DNA of 64,000 nucleotides from Sphaerisporangium viridialbum. GTDB lineage: Bacteria > Actinomycetota > Actinomycetes > Streptosporangiales > Streptosporangiaceae. The stretch is from the NCBI RefSeq assembly GCF_049674955.1, contig NZ_CP187232.1, positions 5,146,001 through 5,210,000 on the forward strand. The letters run 5' to 3'. How positions within the stretch are numbered: position 1 is the stretch's first letter; every line of letters starts with the position of its first letter. The notes below the pieces were generated by a model, which saw only the letters and a program-made list of their open reading frames with translations, was not told the origin of the DNA and did no database searches. The position numbers and the translations under genes are program-made. This document shows, piece by piece, positions 8,162 to 17,168 of this stretch.

Positions 8162-8827
8162 TCAGGAGACGCTGTCCCGGCCGGCCATCACCCGGCGCAT
8201 GTCGCCCATCGCCCGCAACATCCCTCGTACGGTGCCGGTGACCTTCGAGTGGCCCACCCGGGGCAGATAGTCCACCTCGGCCTCACCGATCCGCCAGCCC
8301 GCCGCCGCCGCGCGCAGGACCATCTCCAGCGGGTACCCGAAGCGCCGGTCGGCCACCCCGAGCGCCAGCAGTTCGGCGCGACGGCACGCCCGCATCGGGC
8401 CGAGGTCGTGCAGGGGGGCGCCGGTCGTGCGGCGCAGTTTCCCGGCCAGTACGGCGTTGCCCAGGCGGGCGTGCACCGGCCACGCCGCACCCAGGTGGGG
8501 CACGCGGCGGCCGAGGACCAGATCATCCTCGCCGGCCACGATCGGCGCGGCGACCCTCGGTAGTTGCTCGGGGTCCAGGGTCGCGTCGGCGTCCATGAAG
8601 CACACGATGTCCGTGGTCGCGGCGATCAGCCCGGCGTGGCAGGCGGCGCCGAACCCCCGACGGGGCTCGTACACCACCCTCGCCCCGTGCTCGGCGGCGA
8701 TCCGCGCGGACGCGTCGGTCGAGCCGTTGTCCACCACGATCGCGCGGAAGCCGCGCGGCATCCGCGCGAGCACCCACGGCAGGGCCGCCTCCTCGTCCAG
8801 GCAGGGCAGCACCACGTCGATCTCCAT
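8162..8827 (-). CDS. Family 2 glycosyltransferase
   Basis: 221 residues, GT-A fold. It starts MEIDVVLPCLDEEAALPWVL, the nucleotide-sugar-binding strand; VVDNGSTDASA and CFMDADATLDPEQL carry the DxD-type metal site; VDYLPRVGHSKVTGT and GDMRRVMAG end the domain, as in dolichol-phosphate-mannose-synthase-like enzymes. No transmembrane tail is present, so it is a soluble or peripheral form. It probably transfers a sugar to a lipid carrier or small molecule. The upstream rightward promoter points against it, so it is not part of the operator pair's unit. Confidence 0.85.
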   Translation of the reverse strand: MEIDVVLPCLDEEAALPWVLARMPRGFRAIVVDNGSTDASARIAAEHGARVVYEPRRGFGAACHAGLIAATTDIVCFMDADATLDPEQLPRVAAPIVAGEDDLVLGRRVPHLGAAWPVHARLGNAVLAGKLRRTTGAPLHDLGPMRACRRAELLALGVADRRFGYPLEMVLRAAAAGWRIGEAEVDYLPRVGHSKVTGTVRGMLRAMGDMRRVMAGRDSVS

Positions 8828-9060
8828 GCTTCAACGCTAGGGAACCGAAGCTCCCAAGCCTTATGGGATGGTGACTCGTTTCCGAGAAATGACCAGGTCA
8901 GGCCGATGGCAAGCCGATGATCGACGATTCGGAGGCCCACGTGTGGCCGGCCGGTTCGCCTGGTCGCGGCGGCCGGTCCGTGCCGAGCCGAGCAAGGGTG
9001 AGCATCTCGCTAACCGAGGGCTGAGCGGGCGCTGTCCTGGCTTTTCCTACCTTGGGGCGC

Positions 9061-9630
9061 ATGAGAGTACGGCACTATGTTCTGGCGATCGCCGTCGCAG
9101 GCGTGCTGGGCGGGTGCGGAGGCGGAACGCCGGCCGCCGCCCCCTCGTCGCCGCCGGCCCCCTCGCCTCCGGCCTCGGCCGCACCGACCTCGCATCCCAC
9201 CGAGTCCAGCCCCCCAGGTGACATTCCCGACGACACGGTCTTCCTCGCCTACCGGCCCCCGGACGGGTCGTACGAGGTCAAGGTGCCGGAAGGGTGGGCA
9301 CGCATGGACCTGGCGACCGGGGCGAGCTTCACCGACAAGCTGAACAGCGTCCGCGTCGAGTTCCTCAAGGCGTCCCCTAGCCCGATCGCGAGCGCCGACA
9401 TCCGGAAGACCGAGCAGGTGACCAGGAAGGGGGGCACGGCCACGAGGATCGTCTACCGGGCCGACAGCGCGCCGGATCCGGTAACCGGCAAGGTCGTCAG
9501 GGACGAGGTGGAGCGCTACGAGTTCAGCCGGAACGGCGGCGTAGCCGTGCTCACCCTGTCGGGGCCGGTCGGCGCGGACAACGTCGATCCGTGGCGCACC
9601 ATATCCGACTCCTTCCGGTGGACGCCGTGA
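9061..9630 (+). CDS. Lipoprotein of unknown function
   Basis: 189 residues with a lipoprotein signal (VLAIAVAGVLGGCGGG, lipobox LGGC), a Pro/Ser/Ala-rich linker of about 40 residues, then a domain of about 135 residues (DGSYEVKVPEGWARMD, LSGPVGADNVDPWRTISDSFRW) resembling PsbP/LpqN-like outer-face lipoproteins. ATG 9061 has no Shine-Dalgarno sequence, but TACCTT at 9048-9053 lies 7 bases upstream, so a leaderless transcript is likely. Its stop overlaps the GTG of the ABC ATPase, which places it first in the transporter operon, perhaps as its extracytoplasmic partner. Confidence 0.8.
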   Translation: MRVRHYVLAIAVAGVLGGCGGGTPAAAPSSPPAPSPPASAAPTSHPTESSPPGDIPDDTVFLAYRPPDGSYEVKVPEGWARMDLATGASFTDKLNSVRVEFLKASPSPIASADIRKTEQVTRKGGTATRIVYRADSAPDPVTGKVVRDEVERYEFSRNGGVAVLTLSGPVGADNVDPWRTISDSFRWTP

Positions 9631-10280
9631 TCCTGCGGGCCGAGGAGCTCTACCGCTTCTACCGGGCGGCCGAGGAGGAGACCCGAGCCCTGCGCGGCGT
9701 CTCGCTGGAGGTGGCGCCAGGAGAGGTGGTGGCGGTCACCGGCCCGTCCGGCTCGGGCAAGTCCACGCTGCTGGCCTGCCTGGCGGGGCTCGACGACCCC
9801 GACGGGGGCACGGTGCGGATCGACGGCCACCGGATCAGCCACCGGCCCGATGCCGAGAGGGCCGCCCTGCGGGCGCGGCTGGTCGGGGTGCTGTTCCAGA
9901 GCGGCAACCTGATCGAGCACCTCACCGTGGCACAGAACGTGGACCTCGCGCAGCGGCTGGCCGGGCGGACCGCCCCCGGCTGGCGTGACGAGCTGCTCGG
10001 CGGCCTTGGGCTGTCCGGCAGGGCCCGTAACCGGCCGAGCAGGCTCTCCGGCGGCGAGGCGGCGCGCGCCGGGCTGGCCGTCGCACTGGCCAACCGGCCG
10101 GCCCTGCTGCTCGCCGACGAACCCACCGGCGAGCTGGATCAGCGCAGCGAGACCCCGGTGCTGAAGCTGATCCGCGAGCGGGCGGCCCAGAACACCGCTG
10201 TGGTCATCGCCTCGCACAGCCCCGCCGTACGGCGGCTGGCCGACCGGGTGATCACGCTGAAGGACGGACGGGTGACATGA
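9627..10280 (+). CDS. ABC transporter ATP-binding protein (LolD/MacB-like), first copy
   Basis: 217 residues. Walker A GPSGSGKST, signature LSGGEAARAGLAVAL, Walker B LLLADEPTGELD, H-loop ASHSP. The branch is that of ATPases serving FtsX-type permeases. GTG 9627 overlaps the lipoprotein stop (GTGA) and gives the usual N-terminus; a longer in-frame start would add 12 unlike residues. Signature Q is replaced by E and the usual QRVAIA is altered to AARAGLA, so this subunit may be the weaker half of an asymmetric pair. Confidence 0.9.
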   Translation: MILRAEELYRFYRAAEEETRALRGVSLEVAPGEVVAVTGPSGSGKSTLLACLAGLDDPDGGTVRIDGHRISHRPDAERAALRARLVGVLFQSGNLIEHLTVAQNVDLAQRLAGRTAPGWRDELLGGLGLSGRARNRPSRLSGGEAARAGLAVALANRPALLLADEPTGELDQRSETPVLKLIRERAAQNTAVVIASHSPAVRRLADRVITLKDGRVT

Positions 10281-10939
10281 ACGAGCTCGTGCGCTGCGAG
10301 GACGTGGCGCGTACGTACGGCAGGGGCACCGGGGCGCTGGTCGCCGTGCACGGCGTGACCTGCGCGCTGCGGCCCGGCGACCGGGTCGCGGTGACCGGCG
10401 CCTCCGGTTCCGGCAAGACCACGCTGCTCCACCTGCTCGCCGGGCTCGACCGGCCCACCGCGGGGACGATCCGCTGGCCCGCCCTGGACGACCGCCCGCA
10501 GGGGCGGATCGGCGTGGTCTTCCAGGGGCCGAGCCTGCTGCCGCCGCTGGACGCCGTGGAGAACGTGGCGCTGCCGCTGCTCATCGCCGGATACCCGGAG
10601 GCCGAGGCGAGGCGCAAGGCTCTGCGCGCCTTGGAGGCCGTCGGTGTTCACGACCTGTCGGGCAAGCTGCCCGAGGAGTTGTCGGGCGGGCAGGCGCAGC
10701 GGGTGGCGGTGGCCCGCGTGCTGGCCTCGTCCCCGCGTCTGGTGATCGCCGACGAGCCGACCGGGCAGCTCGACTCCGCCCTCGCCCTCCATGTCATCGA
10801 CCTGCTCGCCGGCGTCACCGAGGAACTCGGCGCCGCCCTGGTGGTGGCCACCCACGACCCGCTCATCGCCGATCGGCTGCCGCGGCGCTGGGAGATGCGC
10901 GCCGGCGTGCTGCGAGGAGACCTCACATGCTCATCCTGA
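10277..10939 (+). CDS. ABC transporter ATP-binding protein (LolD/MacB-like), second copy
   Basis: 220 residues. Walker A GASGSGKTT, signature LSGGQAQRVAVAR, Walker B LVIADEPTGQLD, H-loop ATHDP: all canonical. It overlaps the preceding ATPase by 4 bases and the permease start by 13 bases. The two ATPases next to one large permease suggest a heterodimeric ATPase on a single FtsX-type membrane protein. Confidence 0.9.
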   Translation: MNELVRCEDVARTYGRGTGALVAVHGVTCALRPGDRVAVTGASGSGKTTLLHLLAGLDRPTAGTIRWPALDDRPQGRIGVVFQGPSLLPPLDAVENVALPLLIAGYPEAEARRKALRALEAVGVHDLSGKLPEELSGGQAQRVAVARVLASSPRLVIADEPTGQLDSALALHVIDLLAGVTEELGAALVVATHDPLIADRLPRRWEMRAGVLRGDLTCSS

Positions 10940-13500
10940 TCTGGCTGCGCGGCCTGCTGGCCCGCCGTACGGGCCGGCTCGCCGCCGCCGCGGCGGGCAT
11001 CGCGATGGCCGTGGCCCTGCCGGCCTCGCTGGGGGTGTTCCTCAGCACGGCCAAGGCCACCATGACCGCCCGCTCCATCCAGCGGGTGCCGGTCGACTGG
11101 CAGGTCGAGACCCGGTCAGGGGCGACCCTGCCCGGGCCGCTTCCCGGCACCTCGCGGCGGGTGGACTTCGCCGGGGTCGGCGGGTTCGAGGCCCATCAGG
11201 CCGGCCAGACCCTGACCACCGGGGCCGGGCAGGTCCTCGGCCTGCCCGACGACTACGCCGCCACCTTCCCCGGCGAGCTGCGCCTGCTCACCGGCGCGCC
11301 CACCGGCGCGCTGCTCGCCCAGCAGACCGCCGCCAACCTGCACGCCGCCCCGGGGTCCACCGTCATCGTGCGCAGGCCCGGGCTGCCCGACGCGCAGGTG
11401 AAGGTCTCGGGCGTCGTGGAACTGCCCGAGGCGGACTCGCTGTTCCAGCGCGTCGGCGCGCCGCCCACCGCCCAGCCGCAGGCGCCGCCCGACAACGTGC
11501 TCCTGCTCCCGGCCGCCGACTGGCACCGGCTGTTCGACGCGCTTCCCCCCGGCCACGTCAGGACCCAGTTCCACGTGCGCGTCGACCACCGGCTTCCCGC
11601 CGACCCGGCCGAGGCCTACACCCGGGTCACCGGCGCGGCCCGCAACCTTTCTGTCCGCCTGGCCGGCGCGGGGCTGGTCGGCGACAACCTGGGCGCCGCG
11701 CTCGGCGCCGCCCGCGAGGACGCGCTGTACTCGCAGGTGCTGTTCCTGTTCCTCGGCGTGCCGGGGGTCGTCCTCGCCATCCTGCTCACCGCGCTGGTCA
11801 CCCGGTCGGGGGCCGTACGGCGCGCGGCCGAGCAGGCGCTGCTGCGCACCCGGGGAGCCTCGCGCGCCACGTTCGTACGGCTGGCCCTGGCCGAGGCGCT
11901 GGTGATCGGCGTGGCGGGGGCGCTGGCCGGTCTCGCCGTGACCGCGCTGACGGGATGGGCGCTGTACGGGTCGCCCGGCTTCGGCGGAGCCGGTGGGTGG
12001 GCTCTGGCGGCGTCCGTGATGGGGCTGCTCGTCGCCTGCGGCACGGTCCTGCTTCCGGCGCTCCGGTCCACCACCGTGGCCGCCGCCCGCCGTCCTGTCG
12101 CCCCGGTCACGCGCTCCCCCGCGTGGCTGCGCTACGGGCTCGACCTGTGGCTGATCGCCGCGTCCCTGCTGGTGTTCTGGGCGACCAGCCGGAAGGGCTA
12201 CCAGCTCGTCCTGGTCCCGGAGGGGCTGCCGCAGATCTCGGTCGACTACTGGGCGTTCGCGGGCCCGGCCCTGCTGTGGGCGGGCGCGGGCCTGCTCATC
12301 TGGCGCCTCACCCGCCTGCTGCTCGGCCCGGGACGGCCGGTCGTCACGCGCCTGTCCCGGCCCCTGGCGTCGGGCCTCGCGGGCACGGTGTCCGCCACGC
12401 TGGCCCGGCAGCGCGGGCCCCTGGCCCGTACCGTGACCCTGGCCGCGCTCGCGGTGGCCTTCGCGGTCTCCACCGCCGTCTTCGGCGCCACCTACCGGCA
12501 GCAGGCCCAGGTGGACGCCGAGCTGACCAACGGCGCCGAGGTGACCGTCACCCGGTCGTCGGCGACCGAGCGGCAGCTCGCCGCCGTGCCTGGCGTGTCG
12601 CGCGTGGAGCCGCTCCAGCACCGCTTCGCCTACGTCGGGGCGGACCTGCAGGATCTGTACGGTGTGCGCCCGGAGACCATCCTGCCCGCCACCCACCTCC
12701 AGGACGCCTACTTCCCCGGCCACACCGCCGCCGAGGTCGTCCAGCGGCTGGCCCTGCGGCCGGACGCCATCCTGGTCAGCCAGGAGACCGTCAACGACTT
12801 CCAGCTCCGCCCCGGCGACCTGCTCCGGCTCCGGACCGAGGACGGGCGCGTCATCCCCTTCCACTACGCCGGGATCGTCACCGAGTTCCCCACCGCTCCC
12901 CGTGACAGCTTCCTGGTCGCCAATTCCTCCTACCTGGCGGCGAACGGCGCCTCCGACACGACGTTCCTGGTCAGCACCGACGGCACGGCGCCGCACGTGG
13001 TCGCCGACCGGCTCCGCGCGATGCTCGGCCCCACACCGAAGATCTCCGATCTGGAGACCACCCGCCGCGTCATCGGATCGAGCCTCACGGCGGTGGACCT
13101 GACCGGCCTCACCGCGATCGAGCTCGGGTACGGCCTGGCGCTGGCCGCCGCGGCCACCGGCCTGCTGCTGATCCTCGGCTTCACCGAACGCCGCCGCACC
13201 TTCGCCCTCGCACGGGTGCTCGGCGCCCGGCCGCGCCAGCTCGGCGCGTTCATCTGGGCCGAGGTCGGCCTCGTGGGCCTGGGAGCGGCGGTCCTCGGCG
13301 CCGCGACCGGATGGGCGCTGTCGCAGATGCTCGTCGCCGTCCTCACCGGGGTCTTCGACCCGGCCCCGAGCCACCTCGCCGTGCCGTGGACCTACGTCGG
13401 CGGCGTGGCCGGGCTGGGCCTGGCCGCCCTGCTGGCCGCCGGGGCGGGAGCCGTACGGGCCGCGAGCCGCTCCCCGCTGACCGTCCTGCGCGACCTGTGA
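10927..13500 (+). CDS. FtsX-like ABC permease
   Basis: 857 residues. One N-terminal membrane helix (about 15-35), a large extracytoplasmic segment, a first FtsX helix set (about 265-390, FLGVPGVVLAILLTALVTRSG), a central pair of helices, a second extracytoplasmic segment and a second FtsX set (about 735-857, LLLILGFTERRRTFALARVLG). This duplicated arrangement (about 10 helices) acts as a complete permease in the MacB/LolCE superfamily. Such proteins usually move lipoproteins, peptides or antibiotics, or signal. The following two-component pair suggests a detoxification or sensing module. Confidence 0.9.
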   Translation: MLILIWLRGLLARRTGRLAAAAAGIAMAVALPASLGVFLSTAKATMTARSIQRVPVDWQVETRSGATLPGPLPGTSRRVDFAGVGGFEAHQAGQTLTTGAGQVLGLPDDYAATFPGELRLLTGAPTGALLAQQTAANLHAAPGSTVIVRRPGLPDAQVKVSGVVELPEADSLFQRVGAPPTAQPQAPPDNVLLLPAADWHRLFDALPPGHVRTQFHVRVDHRLPADPAEAYTRVTGAARNLSVRLAGAGLVGDNLGAALGAAREDALYSQVLFLFLGVPGVVLAILLTALVTRSGAVRRAAEQALLRTRGASRATFVRLALAEALVIGVAGALAGLAVTALTGWALYGSPGFGGAGGWALAASVMGLLVACGTVLLPALRSTTVAAARRPVAPVTRSPAWLRYGLDLWLIAASLLVFWATSRKGYQLVLVPEGLPQISVDYWAFAGPALLWAGAGLLIWRLTRLLLGPGRPVVTRLSRPLASGLAGTVSATLARQRGPLARTVTLAALAVAFAVSTAVFGATYRQQAQVDAELTNGAEVTVTRSSATERQLAAVPGVSRVEPLQHRFAYVGADLQDLYGVRPETILPATHLQDAYFPGHTAAEVVQRLALRPDAILVSQETVNDFQLRPGDLLRLRTEDGRVIPFHYAGIVTEFPTAPRDSFLVANSSYLAANGASDTTFLVSTDGTAPHVVADRLRAMLGPTPKISDLETTRRVIGSSLTAVDLTGLTAIELGYGLALAAAATGLLLILGFTERRRTFALARVLGARPRQLGAFIWAEVGLVGLGAAVLGAATGWALSQMLVAVLTGVFDPAPSHLAVPWTYVGGVAGLGLAALLAAGAGAVRAASRSPLTVLRDL

Positions 13501-13552
13501 CGCCCGGAGACCACGGTGACCGCCCGCGTCCCGGCGGCCGGGCGGTGATGGG

Positions 13553-14215
13553 GTGAGCTGCACCGTCGCGATCCTGGAGGACGACGCCCAGCTCCGGGCG
13601 CTGGTGGCCAGAGGGCTGGCGGAAGAGGGCTTCCAGGTGGGCACGAGCGTGTCGAGCGGGGCGGAGCTGCTGCGGAACGTGGAGGACGAGCCGCCCGACC
13701 TGCTGGTGGTGGACATCGGGTTGCCGGACGCCGACGGGCGCGATGTGGTGATGGCGTTGCGCGCGCGGGGCGTGCGGGCTCCGGTGCTGCTGCTCACCGC
13801 CCGGGGCGACCTGCACGACCTGCTCTCGGGCTTCCACGCGGGCGCCGACGACTATCTCGCCAAGCCGTTCGCCTTCGCCGAGCTGGTCGTACGGCTCCGC
13901 GCGCTGGCCCGGCGCGGCGCCCCCCGCTCCCCCGCCTCGGGGATGCGCCTGGACCCCGCCCGGCACGCCGTCGCCGAGGGCGACCGCTCGGTACAGCTCA
14001 CGCCCACCGAGTTCCGCCTGCTGGCCACGCTGGTCGCGCAGCCCGGCGTGGTCGTCCGGCGGCGCGCGCTCACCGCGGCGGCGTGGCCGGACGGGGCGAT
14101 CGTGCACGACAACACCCTGGACGCCTATCTGACCAGGCTGCGGCGCAAGCTCGACCGGCTCGGCAGGGAGGACGCGATCACCACGGTCCGAGGCGTCGGC
14201 TACCGGATCTCGTGA
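13553..14215 (+). CDS. OmpR/PhoB-family response regulator
   Basis: 220 residues. Receiver domain 1-115 with the acidic pair in ILEDD, phospho-acceptor Asp in LLVVDIGLPDADG, Thr in LLLTARG and Lys in LAKPF. C-terminal winged helix (about 125-218) ending VRGVGYRIS. The GTG start at 13553 lies 52 bases after the permease stop. The HK start overlaps its stop by one base. It likely regulates the ABC module directly upstream. Confidence 0.92.
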   Translation: MSCTVAILEDDAQLRALVARGLAEEGFQVGTSVSSGAELLRNVEDEPPDLLVVDIGLPDADGRDVVMALRARGVRAPVLLLTARGDLHDLLSGFHAGADDYLAKPFAFAELVVRLRALARRGAPRSPASGMRLDPARHAVAEGDRSVQLTPTEFRLLATLVAQPGVVVRRRALTAAAWPDGAIVHDNTLDAYLTRLRRKLDRLGREDAITTVRGVGYRIS

Positions 14216-15486
14216 TGCGGCGCCGCCTCGTGCTCCTCACCACCGCGTCCGTCGCCGTCGCGCTGCTCGTGCTCACGTCCGGGTTCCTGCTGGTCCTGTC
14301 GCACGGCCTCGACCGCGACGCCGACCTCGTGCTGCGCTCGCGGGCCGAGGCCGTCCTCGCCACCCTGGAGTTCACCGGCGGCGGCCTCGTCGTCGAGGAC
14401 CTGCCGCTGGACGAGGTGGTCGACACCAACGCGTGGGTCTTCGACGCCTCTGGCCGGGTCGTGGTCGAGCCGCACGCGGCGCCGGAGGTCGCCGCCGCGG
14501 CGGCGGGCCTGCGGGGCACCAAGGCGGCCGTCTTCCGTGACGCGGGCGACGTGCGGCTGCTCGCCCGTCCCGGGCTCGGCCGGGGCACCGTCGTGGTGAG
14601 CGTGTCACGCGTGCCGTACGAGCACAGCGAGTGGATCGCCCTGCTGGCCGCCCTCCTGCTGGACGCCGTCGTGCTGCTCATGGTGCTGGTGCTGACCCGG
14701 CGGGTGGTCACGGCGGCGCTCAGGGTGGTGGCGGCGATGACCCAGCAGGCACTGGAGTGGAGCGAGCGGGACCTGGACCACCGGTTCGCGCTCGGGCCAC
14801 CGCACGACGAGCTCACCGAGCTCGCCGCGAACCTGGACGTCCTGCTCGACCGGATGGCCGCGACGCTCCGGCACGAGCGGCGGCTGAGCGCGGAGATCGC
14901 CCACGAGCTGCGGACCCCGCTGGCCAGACTGCGCGCCGAGGCGGAGATCGCGCTGCTTCGGGAGCGCCCGCCCGCCGAGCTGCGCACCGCCCTCCAGGCG
15001 GTCGTGGCCGACGCCGGCGATCTCACCCGGGTGGTGGACACGCTGCTGGAGTTCTCCCGCACCGAGATCGAGACCGCCGGATGCCAGGTCGGCGACGTGC
15101 TCGCGGCGGTGGACGGCCGGGTCCGCGTCGAGGCCCCCGCCGACCCCGCGCTGCGGGTGGGCTGCGAGGAGGAGCTGGTGTCGCGCATGCTCGCCCCGCT
15201 CCTGCAGAACGCCGTCGCGTACGGCCGGGCGCGCGCCACCCTCTCGGTGGCCGGGGACGACGGCGCGGTGGTCTTCACGGTCGCCGACGACGGTCCCGGC
15301 GTGCGGGCGGGCGAGGAGGAGACGATCTTCGAGCCCGCCCACCGGGGCAGCGCCGCCCACCTCCGCCAGGGCTCGGGGCTGGGGCTGGCGCTGTCGCGCA
15401 GGCTGGCCCGCGCCGCCGGGGGCGACGTCGTCGCCGTCCCCTCCACGGCCGGAGGGCTGTTCCAGGTACGGCTGCCGCGCGCCTGA
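14215..15486 (+). CDS. Sensor histidine kinase
   Basis: 423 residues. Membrane helix 1 (about 7-27), an extracytoplasmic sensor of about 110 residues with alternating acidic residues, helix 2 (about 141-163), HAMP, dimerisation helix with H-box AEIAHELRTPLARLR, then HATPase: N-box PLLQNAVAYG, G1 VADDGPGV, G2 GSGLGLALSRR. The ATG overlaps the regulator's stop (TGATG). All catalytic boxes are intact. Partner of the preceding OmpR-type regulator. Confidence 0.92.
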   Translation: MRRRLVLLTTASVAVALLVLTSGFLLVLSHGLDRDADLVLRSRAEAVLATLEFTGGGLVVEDLPLDEVVDTNAWVFDASGRVVVEPHAAPEVAAAAAGLRGTKAAVFRDAGDVRLLARPGLGRGTVVVSVSRVPYEHSEWIALLAALLLDAVVLLMVLVLTRRVVTAALRVVAAMTQQALEWSERDLDHRFALGPPHDELTELAANLDVLLDRMAATLRHERRLSAEIAHELRTPLARLRAEAEIALLRERPPAELRTALQAVVADAGDLTRVVDTLLEFSRTEIETAGCQVGDVLAAVDGRVRVEAPADPALRVGCEEELVSRMLAPLLQNAVAYGRARATLSVAGDDGAVVFTVADDGPGVRAGEEETIFEPAHRGSAAHLRQGSGLGLALSRRLARAAGGDVVAVPSTAGGLFQVRLPRA

Positions 15487-15543
15487 CGGGGCCGGGTGAC
15501 GCAGTCAGGTTGCGTTCAGGTGAGCTGTGCCAGCCTGGCGCCC

Positions 15544-16368
15544 ATGATGACCACGAACAGGCGGCCGGGGGCCAGGTCAGCGGCCCGCCAGACGCTCAAC
15601 AAGGTTCCCGAGATCACGATCTACTTCTGGATCATCAAGATCCTTTGCACGACCGTGGGCGAGACCGCGGCGGACTTCCTGAACGGGAAGCTGAACCTGG
15701 GGCTGACCAGCACGACCTACGTCATGGGCGTTCTTCTGATCATCGCGCTGTTCTTCCAGTTCAGGGCGAGGAAGTACGGGCCGGGGATCTACTGGCTCGC
15801 GGTCGTCCTGATCAGTGTCGTCGGCACGCTGATCACCGACAACCTCACCGACAACCTCGGCGTCTCGCTGGAGACGACCACCCTCGCGTTCGCCGTCGCG
15901 CTGGCGGCCACCTTCGCGGCCTGGTACGCCAGCGAGCGGACCCTGTCCATCCACACCATCTACACGACCCGGCGGGAGGCCTTCTACTGGCTGGCCATCC
16001 TGTTCACCTTCGCCCTCGGCACCGCGGCCGGCGACCTCGTCGCGGAGAGCCTCGACCTGGGGTACGCCCTGTCGGCGGTCGGCTTCGGCGTGCTGATCGC
16101 GGTCGTGGCCGTCGCGCGCTTCGGCCTCAAGCTGAACGCCGTGCTCGCCTTCTGGATCGCCTACATCCTCACCCGCCCGCTGGGCGCCTCCATCGGCGAC
16201 TACCTGTCACAGTCCCACGACGACGGCGGCCTCGGTCTCGGGACCATCGCTACCAGCGCCCTCTTCCTCGTCACGATCCTGGCCCTCGTCATCTACCTCG
16301 CCTTCACCAGAAGGGACGCCACCCCCGCGGCCAGAGAGCACGAAACCGCCGGCGCCCTCCGCTCCTGA
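15544..16368 (+). CDS. COG4705-family integral membrane protein
   Basis: 274 residues with about 8 membrane helices in four internal repeats. Each repeat begins with a G-x-x-x-x-D-type motif: TVGETAADFL, GTLITDNLTDN, GTAAGDLVAE and PLGASIGDYL. This is the signature of the COG4705 family, whose transport role is unproven. Codon ATG 15544 was preferred to an upstream start because the repeat architecture begins soon after it. It follows the kinase by 57 bases and may be a target or member of the two-component regulon. Confidence 0.8.
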   Translation: MMTTNRRPGARSAARQTLNKVPEITIYFWIIKILCTTVGETAADFLNGKLNLGLTSTTYVMGVLLIIALFFQFRARKYGPGIYWLAVVLISVVGTLITDNLTDNLGVSLETTTLAFAVALAATFAAWYASERTLSIHTIYTTRREAFYWLAILFTFALGTAAGDLVAESLDLGYALSAVGFGVLIAVVAVARFGLKLNAVLAFWIAYILTRPLGASIGDYLSQSHDDGGLGLGTIATSALFLVTILALVIYLAFTRRDATPAAREHETAGALRS

Positions 16369-16421
16369 CCTCGGGCATCGCGGTGGGTGGACAGAAGGGG
16401 AGATTCTGTCATTGTCAAATC

Positions 16422-17117
16422 ATGTCGACACCAGCGTGGGAACCTACCCACGGGCAGGAGTACAGGGGGGTCTCCTACCGCCCCCGACGCATACCGGCGA
16501 CGGAAGGGCTGGCCACGGCCGCCGACCTGCGCCGCCGGATGGACGAGCGCCGGTCGGTCCGCCGTTTCTCGGAGGACCTGGTACCCGAGCAGATCGTCCG
16601 CGACGCGATCGCGGTGGCGTCGAGCGCGCCGTCCGGTGCCCACCAGCAGCCCTGGACGTTCGTCCTGGTGAAGGACCCCGGCATACGGCGGCGGATCCGT
16701 GAGGCGGCCGAGGAGGAGGAACGCGTCTCCTACGCCGGGCGGCTGGGCGAGGAATGGCTCAACGCGTTGCGCCCCCTGGGCACCGACGACCACAAACCGC
16801 ATCTCACGGACGCCCCGTTCCTCATCGTCGTGTTCCAGCAGCGCTTCTACCTGGCCGCCGACGGGACCACTCGCAAGCATTACTACGTGGACGAATCCGT
16901 CGGCATCGCGGTGGGAATGCTGATCAGCGCGCTGCACCTCTCGGGGCTCGCGGCGCTCGTGCACACCCCGAGCCCCATGCGGTTCCTGTGCGAGGTGCTG
17001 GGCAGGCCCCGCAACGAGAAGCCCTTCGCGGTGATCCCCGTCGGCTACCCCGCGGACGACTGCGAGGTCCCCGACCTGGTGCGCAAGTCACTCAACCAGG
17101 TGCTGGTGGAGATCTGA
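16422..17117 (+). CDS. Nitroreductase-fold flavoprotein, iodotyrosine deiodinase-like
   Basis: 231 residues. The FMN-binding start RRSVRRFSEDLVP and APSGAHQQPWTFVLV is that of the nitroreductase superfamily. What singles it out is the active-site lid EEEERVSYAGRLGEEW, LGTDDHKPHLTDAP: Glu, Tyr and Lys occupy the places of the three residues that hold the halotyrosine zwitterion in iodotyrosine deiodinase (IYD). The spacing EEE-x(3)-Y-x(2)-R-x-G-x(2)-W and the downstream K-x(2)-L-x(2)-AP match mammalian IYD as remembered. It therefore probably reduces halogenated tyrosines or a related phenol with FMN. No ferredoxin-like reductase partner is adjacent. ATG 16422 has only a distant purine-rich tract upstream. 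Confidence 0.85.
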   Translation: MSTPAWEPTHGQEYRGVSYRPRRIPATEGLATAADLRRRMDERRSVRRFSEDLVPEQIVRDAIAVASSAPSGAHQQPWTFVLVKDPGIRRRIREAAEEEERVSYAGRLGEEWLNALRPLGTDDHKPHLTDAPFLIVVFQQRFYLAADGTTRKHYYVDESVGIAVGMLISALHLSGLAALVHTPSPMRFLCEVLGRPRNEKPFAVIPVGYPADDCEVPDLVRKSLNQVLVEI

Positions 17118-17168
17118 CCGGCCGTCCGCGCCGCCGCTGAAGGCTCTCTCGACCGGCCGCGCTCGCGA

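Noticed and set aside
8060..8563. Rightward frame after the orphan promoter
   Set aside because: Composition is Arg/Pro/Gly/His-rich, it has no ribosome binding site, and it lies across the real GT2 gene.
11116..13797. An 893-residue open frame on the minus strand
   Set aside because: Shadow of the FtsX permease and response regulator, which have clear domains and coupled starts.
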